A DNA stretch of 64,000 nt from Bacillota bacterium (GTDB taxonomy: Bacteria; Bacillota; Clostridia; Christensenellales; Christensenellaceae), in contig JAEYKI010000019.1 of assembly GCA_023408315.1 (NCBI GenBank), positions 186,001-250,000 of the forward strand, written 5' to 3'. Below the pieces are notes generated by a model, which had not been told where the DNA came from, did not search any database, and saw only the letters and a list, made by a program, of their open reading frames with translations. The first letter of the stretch is position 1; the number at the start of each line of letters is the position of its first letter. This document shows, piece after piece, positions 1 to 8,888 of this stretch. The position numbers and the translations under genes are program-made.

Positions 1-2
1 TA

Positions 3-233
3 TCCAAAAACGCGGGCGGCATTGTGAGCCGGTTTTTAGAGGAAATATCGGACCGTGATCTTGATTCCAAGATTATGGTGACCAATACGGGCTGCCTTTC
101 CTTGTGCAGCCAGGGCCCCATTGTTGTGGTATACCCTGAGAACGTATGGTACGGCGGGGTTTCAGACGATGACGTGGAGGATATACTGGACGCCATTGAA
201 AACGGAGAGACCGTGGAGAGGCTGGCGATATAG
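3..233 (+). CDS. nif-type [2Fe-2S] ferredoxin, 5' end outside window
   Basis: The reading frame is open from the left edge (SKNAGGIV...) and stops at 233, so only the C-terminal part is present. The segment NTGCLSLCSQGP followed by IVVVYPENVWYGG closely matches the C-terminal half of the thioredoxin-fold [2Fe-2S] ferredoxin of Clostridium pasteurianum, where the two cysteines of this loop hold half of the cluster. The other cysteines lie upstream of the window. These ferredoxins are encoded in nif clusters and interact with the MoFe protein. The short gap to nifV supports a common operon. The internal GTG at 24 is probably not a start because the family homology continues upstream of it. Confidence 0.85.
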   Translation, partial: SKNAGGIVSRFLEEISDRDLDSKIMVTNTGCLSLCSQGPIVVVYPENVWYGGVSDDDVEDILDAIENGETVERLAI

Positions 234-304
234 CAGAATATATGGGAAAGGGCCGTTCGCTGTTGCGCAAATGGCGCATGAAAAGCAAGGGAGGTGAAGC
301 CCGG

Positions 305-1420
305 ATGGACAGAGTAAAAATACTGGATACCACCCTGCGGGATGGGGAACAGACGCCGTTTGTTTCCTTTACCCAAAACGAGAAACTGTGCATAGCAAAA
401 AAACTGGATGAGCTGGGCGTAGATATCATAGAGGCGGGCATACCCGCCATGGGAAAAGCGGAGATGGAAGCGGTTTCCGCGCTTTTGGAACTAAAGACCC
501 GCGCACAGATACTCACCTGGAACCGGATGGATATACGCGATGTGGACCGGTCGCTTGCATGCGGCGCAAAAAATATCCACATTGCCGCGCCGGTATCGGA
601 TCTGCATATCAAAAAGAAGCTGAACAAATCCCGCGAATGGGTGCTATACACCATTCAAAAAGCAGTGGAATACGCTGTTTCAAAGGGCTGCACGGTATCC
701 GTGGGGGCGGAAGACGCATCCCGCACAGACGAAAGCTATCTGGCGGCATTTTATAACGCGGCGGTTCGCGCCGGCGCGGTGCGCGTGCGCTATGCCGATA
801 CAGTGGGAGTACTGGACCCTTTCCGCACGTATGAAATAATTAAACGCCTGAAGAGTCAAGTTTCTGTGGAAATAGATTTTCATGGGCACGACGACTTTGG
901 CATGGCTACGGCAAACGCGTTCGCAGCATACCGCGCGGGCGCGGAGGTAATCAGCTGCAGCGTGAACGGCCTGGGGGAACGCGCGGGCAACACGGCCCTG
1001 GAGGAGTTTGCGATGGCGGCAAAGCACATAGACGGAGCCGAGGTTGCCATACGCACCGAAAAGCTGCAGGAGGTATCCGGACTGGTTGCAGAGTATTCGC
1101 GCAGGCGGGTATACGAAGGAAAAGCAATCGTGGGCAGCCAGGTGTATTTTCACGAATCCGGCATTCATGTGGACGGACTCCTGAAAGACCGGAAGACTTA
1201 CCAGGCGTTCTCGCCCGAGGATGTGGGTGCAAAAAGCCGGTTTGTTCTGGGCAAGTTCTCCGGATCAAGCGCGCTTGAATATTTTTGCAGGCAAAAGGGA
1301 TTGGAATTGAGCCGCGAAAAACAGGACGCTTTTTTAAAAAATTTGCGGGATGCCTGCCGGAGCGCCAAGCCCGAGGCGGACGGGATGCTGGAGGAGTACC
1401 TGAAAGAAGGCGGCGTATAG
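305..1420 (+). CDS. nifV: Homocitrate synthase NifV
   Basis: This enzyme condenses acetyl-CoA with 2-oxoglutarate to homocitrate, the organic ligand of the nitrogenase cofactor. The N-terminus carries the DRE-TIM signature ILDTTLRDGEQTP, and the metal-binding DFHGHDDFGMA and NGLGERAGN motifs follow. At about 372 residues it has the length of NifV and lacks the C-terminal regulatory domain of 2-isopropylmalate synthase. The ATG at 305 was chosen over an upstream ATG at 242 because GGAGGTGA at 290-297 lies 7 nt in front of it and the protein then begins MDRVKILDTTLRDG as in the family. A LeuA-type role is less likely given the nif neighbours. Confidence 0.9.
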   Translation: MDRVKILDTTLRDGEQTPFVSFTQNEKLCIAKKLDELGVDIIEAGIPAMGKAEMEAVSALLELKTRAQILTWNRMDIRDVDRSLACGAKNIHIAAPVSDLHIKKKLNKSREWVLYTIQKAVEYAVSKGCTVSVGAEDASRTDESYLAAFYNAAVRAGAVRVRYADTVGVLDPFRTYEIIKRLKSQVSVEIDFHGHDDFGMATANAFAAYRAGAEVISCSVNGLGERAGNTALEEFAMAAKHIDGAEVAIRTEKLQEVSGLVAEYSRRRVYEGKAIVGSQVYFHESGIHVDGLLKDRKTYQAFSPEDVGAKSRFVLGKFSGSSALEYFCRQKGLELSREKQDAFLKNLRDACRSAKPEADGMLEEYLKEGGV

Positions 1421-1582
1421 GGCTGCTTAGCGTACTTAAATTTTAATTTTGCAAAAAACCAACCTGAGAGGATATATTTATCCGGATAAGAGGTCCGCTT
1501 AATTATATCCTTTCTATTATTGCGGAATTACAATGAAGGCGCGGTATGATACAATGATAAAAAAACAGACGGGAGTAAACAA

Positions 1583-1942
1583 ATGGGTGATTCAGCGGAT
1601 GCAAGGCTTCGTTTTGCCGTTTGCACCAAATCCGGAATATTGGTGGATCAGCATTTTGGCCATGCCGAAATGCTCAGTATCTATGAGTATGAGGGCGGTG
1701 CAATTCAAAAAGTAGAGGTGCGGCCCGTGCGCCCATATTGCAGCGGAGCGGATGAGTGCGACGCGGACGGGCGGATACAGGGCATATTGGACGCGCTTGC
1801 AGATTGTGTTTGCGTTATCTGCATGCGTATAGGGCCAGACCCGACCGATCGCCTGGTGAGCAGGGGTATTGGTGTTGTGATAGCATGCGACCTCATTGAA
1901 ACCGCAATAAAAGAGGCCGCAAAGCAGTACGCGGCCTCCTGA
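1583..1942 (+). CDS. NifX/NifB-C-terminal-type Fe-Mo cofactor-binding domain protein
   Basis: A 119-residue single-domain protein of the dinitrogenase iron-molybdenum cofactor biosynthesis family (NifX, NafY, NifB C-terminus). Visible signatures are the VDQHFGHAEMLSIYE segment and a conserved YCSGADECD cysteine region followed by CMRIGPDPTDRL. Members bind and carry cofactor precursors during nitrogenase assembly. GGGAG at 1571-1575 places the start at 1583. It follows nifV after 162 nt that contain a possible own promoter (TTGCGG at 1520, TATGAT at 1545, 19-bp spacer, weak). Whether it serves a Mo, V or Fe-only enzyme cannot be told from this window. Confidence 0.8.
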   Translation: MGDSADARLRFAVCTKSGILVDQHFGHAEMLSIYEYEGGAIQKVEVRPVRPYCSGADECDADGRIQGILDALADCVCVICMRIGPDPTDRLVSRGIGVVIACDLIETAIKEAAKQYAAS

Positions 1943-1971
1943 GGTTCTATAGAAAACTGTTGAATCAGCGC

Positions 1972-3759
1972 CTATTTTTTGACGCCAAACAGCGTGGCCA
2001 GTTTGTCCCAGAAGGTTTGCTCTGCGGGCTGCTGCTGCACTTCTTCCGCTTTGGCGGTTTTGATTTCCTGCGTCATCAGTACAAACTGAACGGATTTTAT
2101 GTTTGTGTTTTTATCGGAGACAAAGCTTACAGGCGTAAAATCGCCGCCCGTATAGGTCTTCATCATTTCGTCTATTTGTTCCTGCACGTCCGAATCCATG
2201 TTTTGCGTCTGGCTGTTCAGCTCGTTCATGCCGCCGGAGAACTCCCTGGTTCCATCCGCAAGGGAACTTGCGCCCTGGGAGAGCTGCGCGCTGCCTTGGA
2301 CGATTTTGTTGAATCCTTCGCAAAGCTCACCGTAACCGTCGTACAGGCTTTTTGCGCCGTTTGTATACTGCACCAGCCCGCCGTTAAATGACGCGTAATT
2401 GGAGACAAGCTGGTCTATGCCGCCTTTGAGCTGCGTCATGCCGGAGGCCATGGAAGCCAGCTTGGTGGGCAGCTCCTGTATGCCTGCGTTAAAGGTGGCG
2501 TACTGGGTATTGAGAGCAGCCATGCCGGCAGAAAGCCCGGGATTGGAAGCCGTTCCGTTTCCAAAAATCAGTTGGTCGTTCGCACCCAGGACCGTATACA
2601 GCAGGGCCTGGAGCGAGGGATCTGTAATTCCGGAAAGCTGGGATAAAGCCGCCTGGTTGGCCGCGTGCAGCGAAGAGTATGCGCCGCCCGTGGCGGAACT
2701 GATTCCCGCATCCGCCCCCGCAAAGCTGCCCGCCAGTTGACTGATGGCCGAAGCTATTTGCGCCGAGCCTGTAGCAAGGCTGGAGAGGTCGCTGGTATCG
2801 ATCGCCATGGAAGAAAGATTCGCCTGTATCTGCTTGAGAGCGTCCAGAATCTGCTGCGATCCGCCCTGCAGGCCGGGGTTTCCGGCTACCAGGCTGGCCA
2901 GGCCGCTCTGGATCTGCCCCAAGCCGCCCTGGAATTCCTGGAGGCCCTTGGTTACGCTGCCGGAACCTTCGCTGAGCTGCTGTGCGCCGCTGCTGAGTCC
3001 TTCCGCGCCCGAATCCAGTTCGCCTATGCCATCCTGCAGATCGCCTATGCCGCTGGTCAGGTCGCCGGTATCCGGCGTGCTGATCCCAAGCGATAAGGGA
3101 AGAGCGCTGATCTGAATGCCTTGCATTTCAAAATCCTGCACATCCATCGTAACCGTATAGTCGCCCTCGTTATCCGGCATTTTGACAAAGTTGATTACCT
3201 TGTTTTTGCCGCTGTTCGCGACCGTGGCGCCGTTTGCTGTTATGTTGCTGCATTTTTCTGTGTTCAGCGTCATGGAAGTTTGCAGCATGTAGTTGCCTGT
3301 AAACGCCCGGTTTGCCTGCGAACTGTTTTTGACCTGTATATTGATCTCCAGACGCCCCTTTGCGCCGGCAAGACTGCCCGGCTGTGCGGGTGAGCCGTCC
3401 AGCGAATAGGTAACAGAAACGCTCCAGGGAAGGCTTAAGCTGCTTAAATCACCCTGGTAAAAAAAACGCCCCTCAGGCGCATTGGCCGTGATCTGGTCGC
3501 CCTGTTTGCCGATTTGATCTGTCGTCGTCAGGTTGGTTACAGAATCGTAATTACCAAAATCTATAACCTGCCCGGCCTGGGAAAGATCAAACGAATTGAC
3601 CACATAGGCCTTCTGAAAGCTGCCGTCTGCCGCAAGAGACGCATATATAACTTCTTCTTTGGGAGTGTTTGCCTCCTGCGCCATTGCGGTTCCGGGAATC
3701 ACCGCCAGCAGGGCGAAGGCCGTTGCCACGGAAGCAAATTTTAGAATCCTTTCTTTCAT
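1972..3759 (-). CDS. Secreted heptad-repeat (xxxLxxG) protein paired with MMPL exporter
   Basis: A 595-residue protein with a clear signal peptide (residues about 1-27, ending AMA-QE). Residues about 240-300 and 430-530 are repeats of the pattern L-x-x-G every seven residues (for example LQDGIGELDSGAEGLSSG), as in YhgE/Pip-type surface proteins, predicted to form long helical rods. The middle is rich in Ala, Ser and Gly. Unlike YhgE it has no obvious flanking membrane helices. The start overlaps the stop of the upstream MMPL gene by 4 nt (ATGA), so the two are translationally coupled and probably act together, with this protein as an extracytoplasmic partner of the exporter. Its exact function is unknown. 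Confidence 0.75.
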   Translation of the reverse strand: MKERILKFASVATAFALLAVIPGTAMAQEANTPKEEVIYASLAADGSFQKAYVVNSFDLSQAGQVIDFGNYDSVTNLTTTDQIGKQGDQITANAPEGRFFYQGDLSSLSLPWSVSVTYSLDGSPAQPGSLAGAKGRLEINIQVKNSSQANRAFTGNYMLQTSMTLNTEKCSNITANGATVANSGKNKVINFVKMPDNEGDYTVTMDVQDFEMQGIQISALPLSLGISTPDTGDLTSGIGDLQDGIGELDSGAEGLSSGAQQLSEGSGSVTKGLQEFQGGLGQIQSGLASLVAGNPGLQGGSQQILDALKQIQANLSSMAIDTSDLSSLATGSAQIASAISQLAGSFAGADAGISSATGGAYSSLHAANQAALSQLSGITDPSLQALLYTVLGANDQLIFGNGTASNPGLSAGMAALNTQYATFNAGIQELPTKLASMASGMTQLKGGIDQLVSNYASFNGGLVQYTNGAKSLYDGYGELCEGFNKIVQGSAQLSQGASSLADGTREFSGGMNELNSQTQNMDSDVQEQIDEMMKTYTGGDFTPVSFVSDKNTNIKSVQFVLMTQEIKTAKAEEVQQQPAEQTFWDKLATLFGVKK

Positions 3760-5822
3760 TTTTTCAAATCTCCTTTTTTAAATGACGCGCGAAGCGTTGT
3801 CTTTTGAATAAGACCGTCCAGCAGCATTAACAGGGCGGGCAGCACCATAAGCACCATGGCGGTGGAAATGGCGGTACCGCGGCCCAGAATGGAACCAAGC
3901 TGGCTGATGATGCCATTGGAAGAAAACAGGCCCAGCATAATGGCGGCGAGTATCAGGATGCCCGCAGGGGTGATCACCGTTGGGGTGGACCTGGTGACCG
4001 CCTCCACAACGGATTCCTTTTTGTTCGCTAAGCGCCTGCTGGTCAAATAATGGTGGGTAAACAGAATGCCGTAATCCACGGTTGCGCCAAGCTGTACAGC
4101 GCTGATGATCTGATAGCCAATATAGTTCAAACTGTCTCCCGTAAAATATGGTATACCCAGATTGATCCAGGTGGCGCTCTCTATTGCCAGAAGAAGAATA
4201 ACGGGCAGGCTTATGGAGCGGAACATGATGAGCAGGATGATGCCAATGGCAGTTACCAGCGCAATGGTTACCGGCGTGTTGTCCGCTGTGATTACGCTCT
4301 TCAGGTCATAATTCACCACGCTCTGGCCCACCAGGTAATATTCGCTGTAATGCTGCCCCGCGGCGGCGCGCACATTTTCCACGGCGGCAAACGCCCGGTC
4401 GCCCTCGTCCGGCGTGGATACGCTGAGGATCAGCCGGCTGTATCCTCCAGAACGGAATTGGGACACAACATCGGCGGATAAAATTTGAGACGGTATCTGT
4501 TCGCCCACGGCGGTATCGTAAGACACTACGGATGTAACATCCGGAATTTCTTTGAGCGCAGCGCCCAGCTTTGATTCCTGCGCAGGATTATTGTCCGGCA
4601 CAAGCAGCACCATTTGCTGTGATTCGCCAAAAAGACTGTTGATGCGGTTTGCGTCCAGGGACGCCTTGGAGCCGCTGCTTTGCATGCCGGAAGAGCCAAA
4701 AACAAACTGGTTGTTCTCTTGCGCCAGATAGGAAGGCGCAAGAATCAACAGAACAACAACAGCAAGCGGTATGCATATTTTGACTACAAGTTTGCCGAAT
4801 TTGGCAAAGGATGGCATGAGCGGCCTGTGATGCGTTCTTTCTATCAATTTGGAGAATGTCATTGCAAGAACAGGCAGCAGCACCATGACGCAGATAAAAC
4901 TGATGATTACGCCTTTAGCCAGCGAAAAACCAAGATCCGGTCCAATTTTGAAGCGCATAAGTCCCAGCACCGAAAACCCTGCGACGGTTGTGGCCATGCT
5001 GGATGCAATTACCGTAAAACTGGAAGTCATTGCGCTGGACATTGCTTTTTGAACGGATTGCCCCTGTTGCCTGAACCGCGCAAAACTGTGCAGAAGCACA
5101 ATGGCATAGTCCATGGATATGGCAAGCTGCAAAATGGATGTGGTGGATTGCGTTACAAAGCTGATTTCTCCATGCAACATGTCTGTGCCCATATTAATCA
5201 CAATTGCAATACCTATTGCTGCCAGAAATAAAACAGGTTCAAACCATGAACTGGTGGAAATTAAAAGGATGATGAATATCAGGGGGATCACCATAATCAT
5301 AATCCCGCCGATCTCCTTGGATACGGAGGTCTGCGCATCCGCGCGGTTAACCGCATCTCCGGCAAGCGAGCCGTCGTTTCCGGCTATGCTTTTAAGGGAA
5401 GAAATGGCTTCCACAATATTGTTGTTGTCAACCGTTACGGAGAAAAGGGCCCCGCCGTCTTTATACCAGGCGTTCACGGTGTCCTGGTCCAGAAGCGAAA
5501 GCGGCTTGCGAACGTCTGTTACATCGTCCAGCCAGAGCACATTGTCCACGCCGGGCGCGGCTTTCATTTTTTCTTTGTATTCCATAGCCTGAGGTATGCT
5601 TACGTTTGGTATATAAACGGATGTATTCGGAATGTCCTCGTCAAAGCTTTTTTCCATCATATGAAGCGCGGAGGTGGAAGGAGCGTCGTCCGGAAGGTAG
5701 TCTGAAAGATTATAATTGATTTTGACCAGTGATGACAGCAGCGCACAAATAATGGCCGCTATGATAAATACCGCCAATACGGTTTTGCGGTGATTCAGTA
5801 TTCCGTTTGCTAGTTTGTTCAT
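3756..5822 (-). CDS. MMPL/RND-family membrane exporter
   Basis: A 688-residue membrane protein of the RND superfamily, MMPL branch (YdfJ-like). It has an N-terminal helix, a large extracytoplasmic loop (residues about 40-180), a five-helix block, a second helix near residue 350, a second loop and a second helix block, the usual duplicated layout. The TM region contains the motif SMDYAIVLLHSF, and TVDYGILFTHHY in the second half, with the conserved Asp-Tyr thought to carry protons. Family members export lipids or hydrophobic compounds by proton motive force. GGAGGAG precedes the start. It is divergent from a TetR gene and its promoter overlaps an inverted repeat, so repression by that TetR is likely. 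Confidence 0.85.
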   Translation of the reverse strand: MNKLANGILNHRKTVLAVFIIAAIICALLSSLVKINYNLSDYLPDDAPSTSALHMMEKSFDEDIPNTSVYIPNVSIPQAMEYKEKMKAAPGVDNVLWLDDVTDVRKPLSLLDQDTVNAWYKDGGALFSVTVDNNNIVEAISSLKSIAGNDGSLAGDAVNRADAQTSVSKEIGGIMIMVIPLIFIILLISTSSWFEPVLFLAAIGIAIVINMGTDMLHGEISFVTQSTTSILQLAISMDYAIVLLHSFARFRQQGQSVQKAMSSAMTSSFTVIASSMATTVAGFSVLGLMRFKIGPDLGFSLAKGVIISFICVMVLLPVLAMTFSKLIERTHHRPLMPSFAKFGKLVVKICIPLAVVVLLILAPSYLAQENNQFVFGSSGMQSSGSKASLDANRINSLFGESQQMVLLVPDNNPAQESKLGAALKEIPDVTSVVSYDTAVGEQIPSQILSADVVSQFRSGGYSRLILSVSTPDEGDRAFAAVENVRAAAGQHYSEYYLVGQSVVNYDLKSVITADNTPVTIALVTAIGIILLIMFRSISLPVILLLAIESATWINLGIPYFTGDSLNYIGYQIISAVQLGATVDYGILFTHHYLTSRRLANKKESVVEAVTRSTPTVITPAGILILAAIMLGLFSSNGIISQLGSILGRGTAISTAMVLMVLPALLMLLDGLIQKTTLRASFKKGDLKK

Positions 5823-5852
5823 TCAGGCTCTCCTCCATTTATGAACATGATG

Positions 5853-5881
5853 TTGATTTATAATCATATGTAGATTATAAT
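5853..5881 (+). promoter_or_regulatory. Promoter of tetR gene (5974)
   Basis: TTGATT at 5853-5858 and TATAAT at 5876-5881 are separated by 17 bp. Transcription would start near 5888, about 85 nt before the tetR start codon. The promoter overlaps the divergent MMPL promoter and the inverted repeat at 5858-5880. Confidence 0.6.
5858..5880. promoter_or_regulatory. Inverted repeat, probable TetR operator
   Basis: The arms TTATAATC (5858-5865) and GATTATAA (5873-5880) are perfect inverted copies around a 7-bp centre. The site covers the spacer of the tetR promoter and the -10 box of the divergent MMPL promoter, so one bound dimer could block both. Confidence 0.65.
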
Positions 5882-5902
5882 GAGGGCACGCACGGCGTGC
5901 AA
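5874..5902 (-). promoter_or_regulatory. Promoter of MMPL operon
   Basis: On the minus strand TTGCAC (5902-5897) and TATAAT (5879-5874) are separated by 17 bp. The -10 box lies inside the right arm of the inverted repeat at 5858-5880. Confidence 0.6.
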
Positions 5903-5973
5903 TCGTCAATGCTTTGTTTTATGTGCGATTACTGGACAGCAAAACACAGGTTTGTTGATTAAGGGGAGTTTTT

Positions 5974-6579
5974 ATGAAAAGTGTTGATTTGGGGCAAAAT
6001 TGTGTCACCGCCGTGCGCGGCGAAACGGACCGGCGCAAGCGCAGAACAAAGGCCCTTTTGGGTAAAACGCTGATACAACTTTTGATGCAAAAGGATTTAA
6101 AGGATATCACGGTTCGGGAATTAACAGAAATGGCTGACGTGAATCGCGGGACGTTCTATCTGCATTATACAGATATATACGATCTGTTCGACCAGTTTGA
6201 AAAGGAACTGCTGGAAGAATTTTCTTGCGTAATCTCAAAGCATAAACAGCAGACGGACGCGTTCGCGTATCCCGCCATGGTGGATACGTTTAAATTTATT
6301 GCCGTAAACGCCGATTTGTTTATTGCGATTCTCCGCACCAAGGAAACGAATTTTTTTGCCAAGATTGTGGAGATGAATAAGCCGCAAAACAAGGAAGAAT
6401 GGAGAAAACTGGTTGGAGGCACCAGGGAAGAATATCATGAATATTATTATGCGTTTATTACTTCCGGCCTGTACGCCATGCTGAACCGCTGGTTTTCACA
6501 GGGAATGCAGGAATCGCCCGAATGCATGGCCAGGCTGGCTGTAAAAATGATGGAGAATTGTGTGCGGGGCTTGGGGTAA
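5974..6579 (+). CDS. TetR/AcrR-family repressor
   Basis: A 201-residue TetR-type regulator. Residues about 20-65 form the DNA-binding domain, with DITVRELTEMADVNRGTFYL matching the TetR helix-turn-helix and HYTDIYDLFDQFE the following helix. The C-terminal ligand domain resembles the DhaS/TetR_C_8 type. AAGGGGAG at 5961-5968 lies just before the ATG. The gene is divergent from the MMPL exporter operon, with shared overlapping promoters and an inverted repeat, the classic layout of a repressor that controls itself and an efflux system. The inducing ligand is unknown. Confidence 0.85.
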   Translation: MKSVDLGQNCVTAVRGETDRRKRRTKALLGKTLIQLLMQKDLKDITVRELTEMADVNRGTFYLHYTDIYDLFDQFEKELLEEFSCVISKHKQQTDAFAYPAMVDTFKFIAVNADLFIAILRTKETNFFAKIVEMNKPQNKEEWRKLVGGTREEYHEYYYAFITSGLYAMLNRWFSQGMQESPECMARLAVKMMENCVRGLG

Positions 6580-6720
6580 AGCTTGTACTGCCGCGGAGTA
6601 TTATAGAAAATGCTCGCAAAGTAGTATCTTTCTTTGTGTAAGGCAACAATCTGGAGATTCGGCTATATTTGTGAAAAATAAAGAGAGACAGATTATGCAG
6701 AATAAAAAATGGTTGCGGCT

Positions 6721-6772
6721 GCCGTTCGGTTTTAGCAATTGTATTGTGAACGAACGGCGGCTGTTTTATAAT
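6721..6772 (+). promoter_or_regulatory. Promoter of anfO-like gene with inverted repeat
   Basis: TTGTGA at 6744-6749 and TATAAT at 6767-6772 have a 17-bp spacer. An inverted repeat with arms GCCGTTCG (6721-6728) and CGAACGGC (6751-6758) brackets the -35 box, which suggests an operator. It could also be a weak terminator of the upstream tetR gene. Confidence 0.5.
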
Positions 6773-6800
6773 GAATACATAGAAAACAAGGAGATGGCCA

Positions 6801-7430
6801 ATGAGAATAACGGTTGTGGAGGACAATAACGGAAAAACCTGCTCTATTTTTAATCCCGGTTGGGTTGTTACATACTCAAACGAATTCGGAAAATGGGCGG
6901 AAATAAACCGTTTTGAAAATCCCGTGCCCAAAGCACAGGGAATCGCCGGAGTCCGGGCCGCGTTAAACGAGGCGGTGGACGGGATCAAGGGAAAGGTGAT
7001 TGTAGCTTTGGAAATTCCCGGCATAGCGTTCAGCGTATTTGAAAGCGCGGGGTTTGAAAGTTATACGGTGGACGCACAGGCTGCAGATGTGCTGGAGCCG
7101 GTTAAAGCGGAAACGGAGGCGGCAAAGGCAAAACAGGAAAAAAAGCCGGCGGATATTCAATCTTATCTGCAGCAGGGTAAAAGGCCGGGGGAATATTTTT
7201 TGGACCTTCACAAGATGCTGGGGGAAAATTTGCAGCTAACCACCAAGGGCGTCCTGCTTCCGTATCTCAGGCAAGGCGGTTTTGCAGCGCTGGATATTGT
7301 TTTTGGGCATGTTCCGCCGTGGTTTGACGCTGAACTGGCAGCAATGGGACTGGCCTATGAAGTTGTGGATACACTGGAGAACAAAAAGACCATACGCATT
7401 GAGCGGACGGATGAAGGCGGAAAAAAATAG
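6801..7430 (+). CDS. anfO: AnfO-family Fe-only nitrogenase accessory protein
   Basis: A 209-residue protein whose two halves resemble AnfO, a protein of unknown biochemical role required for diazotrophic growth with the Fe-only nitrogenase. The N-terminal half contains VIVALEIPGIAFSVFESAGF, and the C-terminal half FLDLHKMLGENLQLTTKGVL with IVFGHVPPWFDAEL, the most conserved block of the family. A Lys/Ala/Glu-rich linker (about residues 88-118) joins them. AAGGAG at 6788-6793 fixes the start. No anfHDGK structural gene is in this window; nifV and a NifX-type gene 5 kb upstream suggest that they lie to the left. The assignment rests on remembered family motifs. Confidence 0.7.
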   Translation: MRITVVEDNNGKTCSIFNPGWVVTYSNEFGKWAEINRFENPVPKAQGIAGVRAALNEAVDGIKGKVIVALEIPGIAFSVFESAGFESYTVDAQAADVLEPVKAETEAAKAKQEKKPADIQSYLQQGKRPGEYFLDLHKMLGENLQLTTKGVLLPYLRQGGFAALDIVFGHVPPWFDAELAAMGLAYEVVDTLENKKTIRIERTDEGGKK

Positions 7431-7553
7431 CCTTGTAGTGTGGCGGCCAGACGCACGGCGGTATTGACATATACAATAACAGGGTTATAATTTTTTATAA
7501 AGGTAACATTTCTTCTCTTGAATTTTGAGAGCCGTTTGGTTGGAGGTAGTGCT

Positions 7554-8003
7554 ATGCTGACCGGGATATCAAATCTCATCACGCCTGAAATTTATGAAGC
7601 AATTTTTAGAATGGGCCATCTGGACGAACTGGTTATTGCAGATGCAAATTACCGGGCGTGCGCAATGAGCAAAAAGGTCATATATTCCGATGCCCAGCAA
7701 AACCATATACTCCTGGGCGAGATATTAAAATACTTTCCGCTGGATGTGGATGAAGAGTTCCCTATTACGGTGATGTCTCTTGATTATGGCATTTATGAAG
7801 AGCCGCTCATTTGGAAGGATTTTGAAAGTGTTATTAAAAACACTGCCGCGGCCAGCCCTTTGATTTTGAATAAGGTATCCCGCAAAGAGTTTTACCAGCG
7901 CACCGGGGACGCCTATGCCACCATACAGACCGCGGACACCCGCGTTATGGCAGACATCATCATCAGAAAAGGTTTTGTTTTTTCTGAGCCTGCCAAAGGG
8001 TAA
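7554..8003 (+). CDS. RbsD/FucU-family sugar mutarotase
   Basis: A 149-residue protein of the RbsD/FucU fold, which interconverts anomers of ribose or fucose. The N-terminus LITPEIYEAIFRMGHLDELV IADANYRA is typical: the His of GH and the Asp of ADANY are catalytic or sugar-binding in the family. GGAGGT at 7542-7547 places the start at the ATG at 7554 rather than further upstream. The closer match is FucU (L-fucose mutarotase) by length, but substrate cannot be assigned. No sugar-transport or kinase gene adjoins it, so its place next to the anfO-like gene is unexplained. Confidence 0.8.
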   Translation: MLTGISNLITPEIYEAIFRMGHLDELVIADANYRACAMSKKVIYSDAQQNHILLGEILKYFPLDVDEEFPITVMSLDYGIYEEPLIWKDFESVIKNTAAASPLILNKVSRKEFYQRTGDAYATIQTADTRVMADIIIRKGFVFSEPAKG

Positions 8004-8242
8004 TTCGTACAAATGAATATAGAATGAATATAGAGAATATATTGCAAATATGGCCTTAAAAATTAAGTGCGCTATGGGAAATAAAAAAATATAAGAGACT
8101 AAAGAATGTACTGGTGGACAATAACTCCATTGTTGAAGAAATACAAAATGTTTCGTAATTGAATCATCAGGATACAACCGCGTCGCAAATTACCGGCGCG
8201 GCGAAAGTATAAATGAAAAGGTGGAAAGGAACCATAGCGCAC

Positions 8243-8875
8243 ATGAAAGTAATATTAATCAACGGCAGCCCGCACCCAAAAGGGTGCACGCATACAGCGC
8301 TTTTGGAAGTGGCCGATACTCTGAATAAGAACGGAATTGAAACGGAGATATTTCAGATTGGCGTTAGGCCGGTGGCCGGCTGTACTGCCTGTGGAACCTG
8401 TGAGACAAAAGGAAGTTGCGTTTTTCAGGACAAGGTTAACGATTTTCTGGACCTTGCCCGGGGAGCGGACGGATTTGTTTTCGGCTCTCCCGTATATTAC
8501 GCTTCCGCCAACGGTGCATTGATCTCTTTTATGGACAGGGTGTTTTTTGCGGATATGTGCTCTGGCGGGCAAGCGTTTTACCTGAAGCCCGCGGCGGCTG
8601 TGGCCTCGGCCAGAAGGGCCGGAACAACGGCGACCTTTGATCAGTTGAATAAATATTTTACCATATCGGAGATGCCTGTAATTTCATCGCAATACTGGAA
8701 TATGGTGCATGGTTTTACGCCCGATGATGTGAAGAAAGATTTGGAAGGTTTGCAGGTCATGCGTACCCTGGGCCGGAACATGGCGTGGTTTTTAAAATGC
8801 AAGGAAGCGGGCGTTAAAGCCGGGGTGCCTTTGCCGGAACGGGAGGAAGCAATCGCCACAAACTTTATCAGATAA
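8243..8875 (+). CDS. Iron-sulfur flavoprotein-like NAD(P)H-dependent FMN reductase
   Basis: A 210-residue flavodoxin-fold protein. The phosphate-binding loop INGSPHPKGCTHTAL lies at the N-terminus and GSPVYYASANGALISFMDR binds the flavin ring side. Between them is C-T-A-C-G-T-C-x5-C, the compact cysteine motif that holds a [4Fe-4S] cluster in archaeal and clostridial iron-sulfur flavoproteins. Such proteins pass electrons from ferredoxin to small acceptors such as O2, peroxide or quinones. The ATG at 8243 is preferred over 8213 because the protein then starts MKVILINGSP as in the family, with AAAGGA at 8225-8230. A strong hairpin terminator follows. Confidence 0.75.
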   Translation: MKVILINGSPHPKGCTHTALLEVADTLNKNGIETEIFQIGVRPVAGCTACGTCETKGSCVFQDKVNDFLDLARGADGFVFGSPVYYASANGALISFMDRVFFADMCSGGQAFYLKPAAAVASARRAGTTATFDQLNKYFTISEMPVISSQYWNMVHGFTPDDVKKDLEGLQVMRTLGRNMAWFLKCKEAGVKAGVPLPEREEAIATNFIR

Positions 8876-8888
8876 ATACTTTTTCTGG

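Noticed and set aside
242..304. Longer N-terminus for nifV from the ATG at 242
   Set aside because: The extra residues are basic and unlike NifV, and the strong ribosome site lies only before 305.
680..1168. Long minus-strand open frame opposite nifV
   Set aside because: It lies fully inside nifV on the other strand, has no ribosome site and shows no domain motif; codon bias of the GC-rich gene explains it.
6560..6829. Open frame between tetR and the anfO-like gene
   Set aside because: It overlaps both neighbours, lacks a ribosome site and has no recognisable sequence. The promoter of the anfO-like gene lies inside it.
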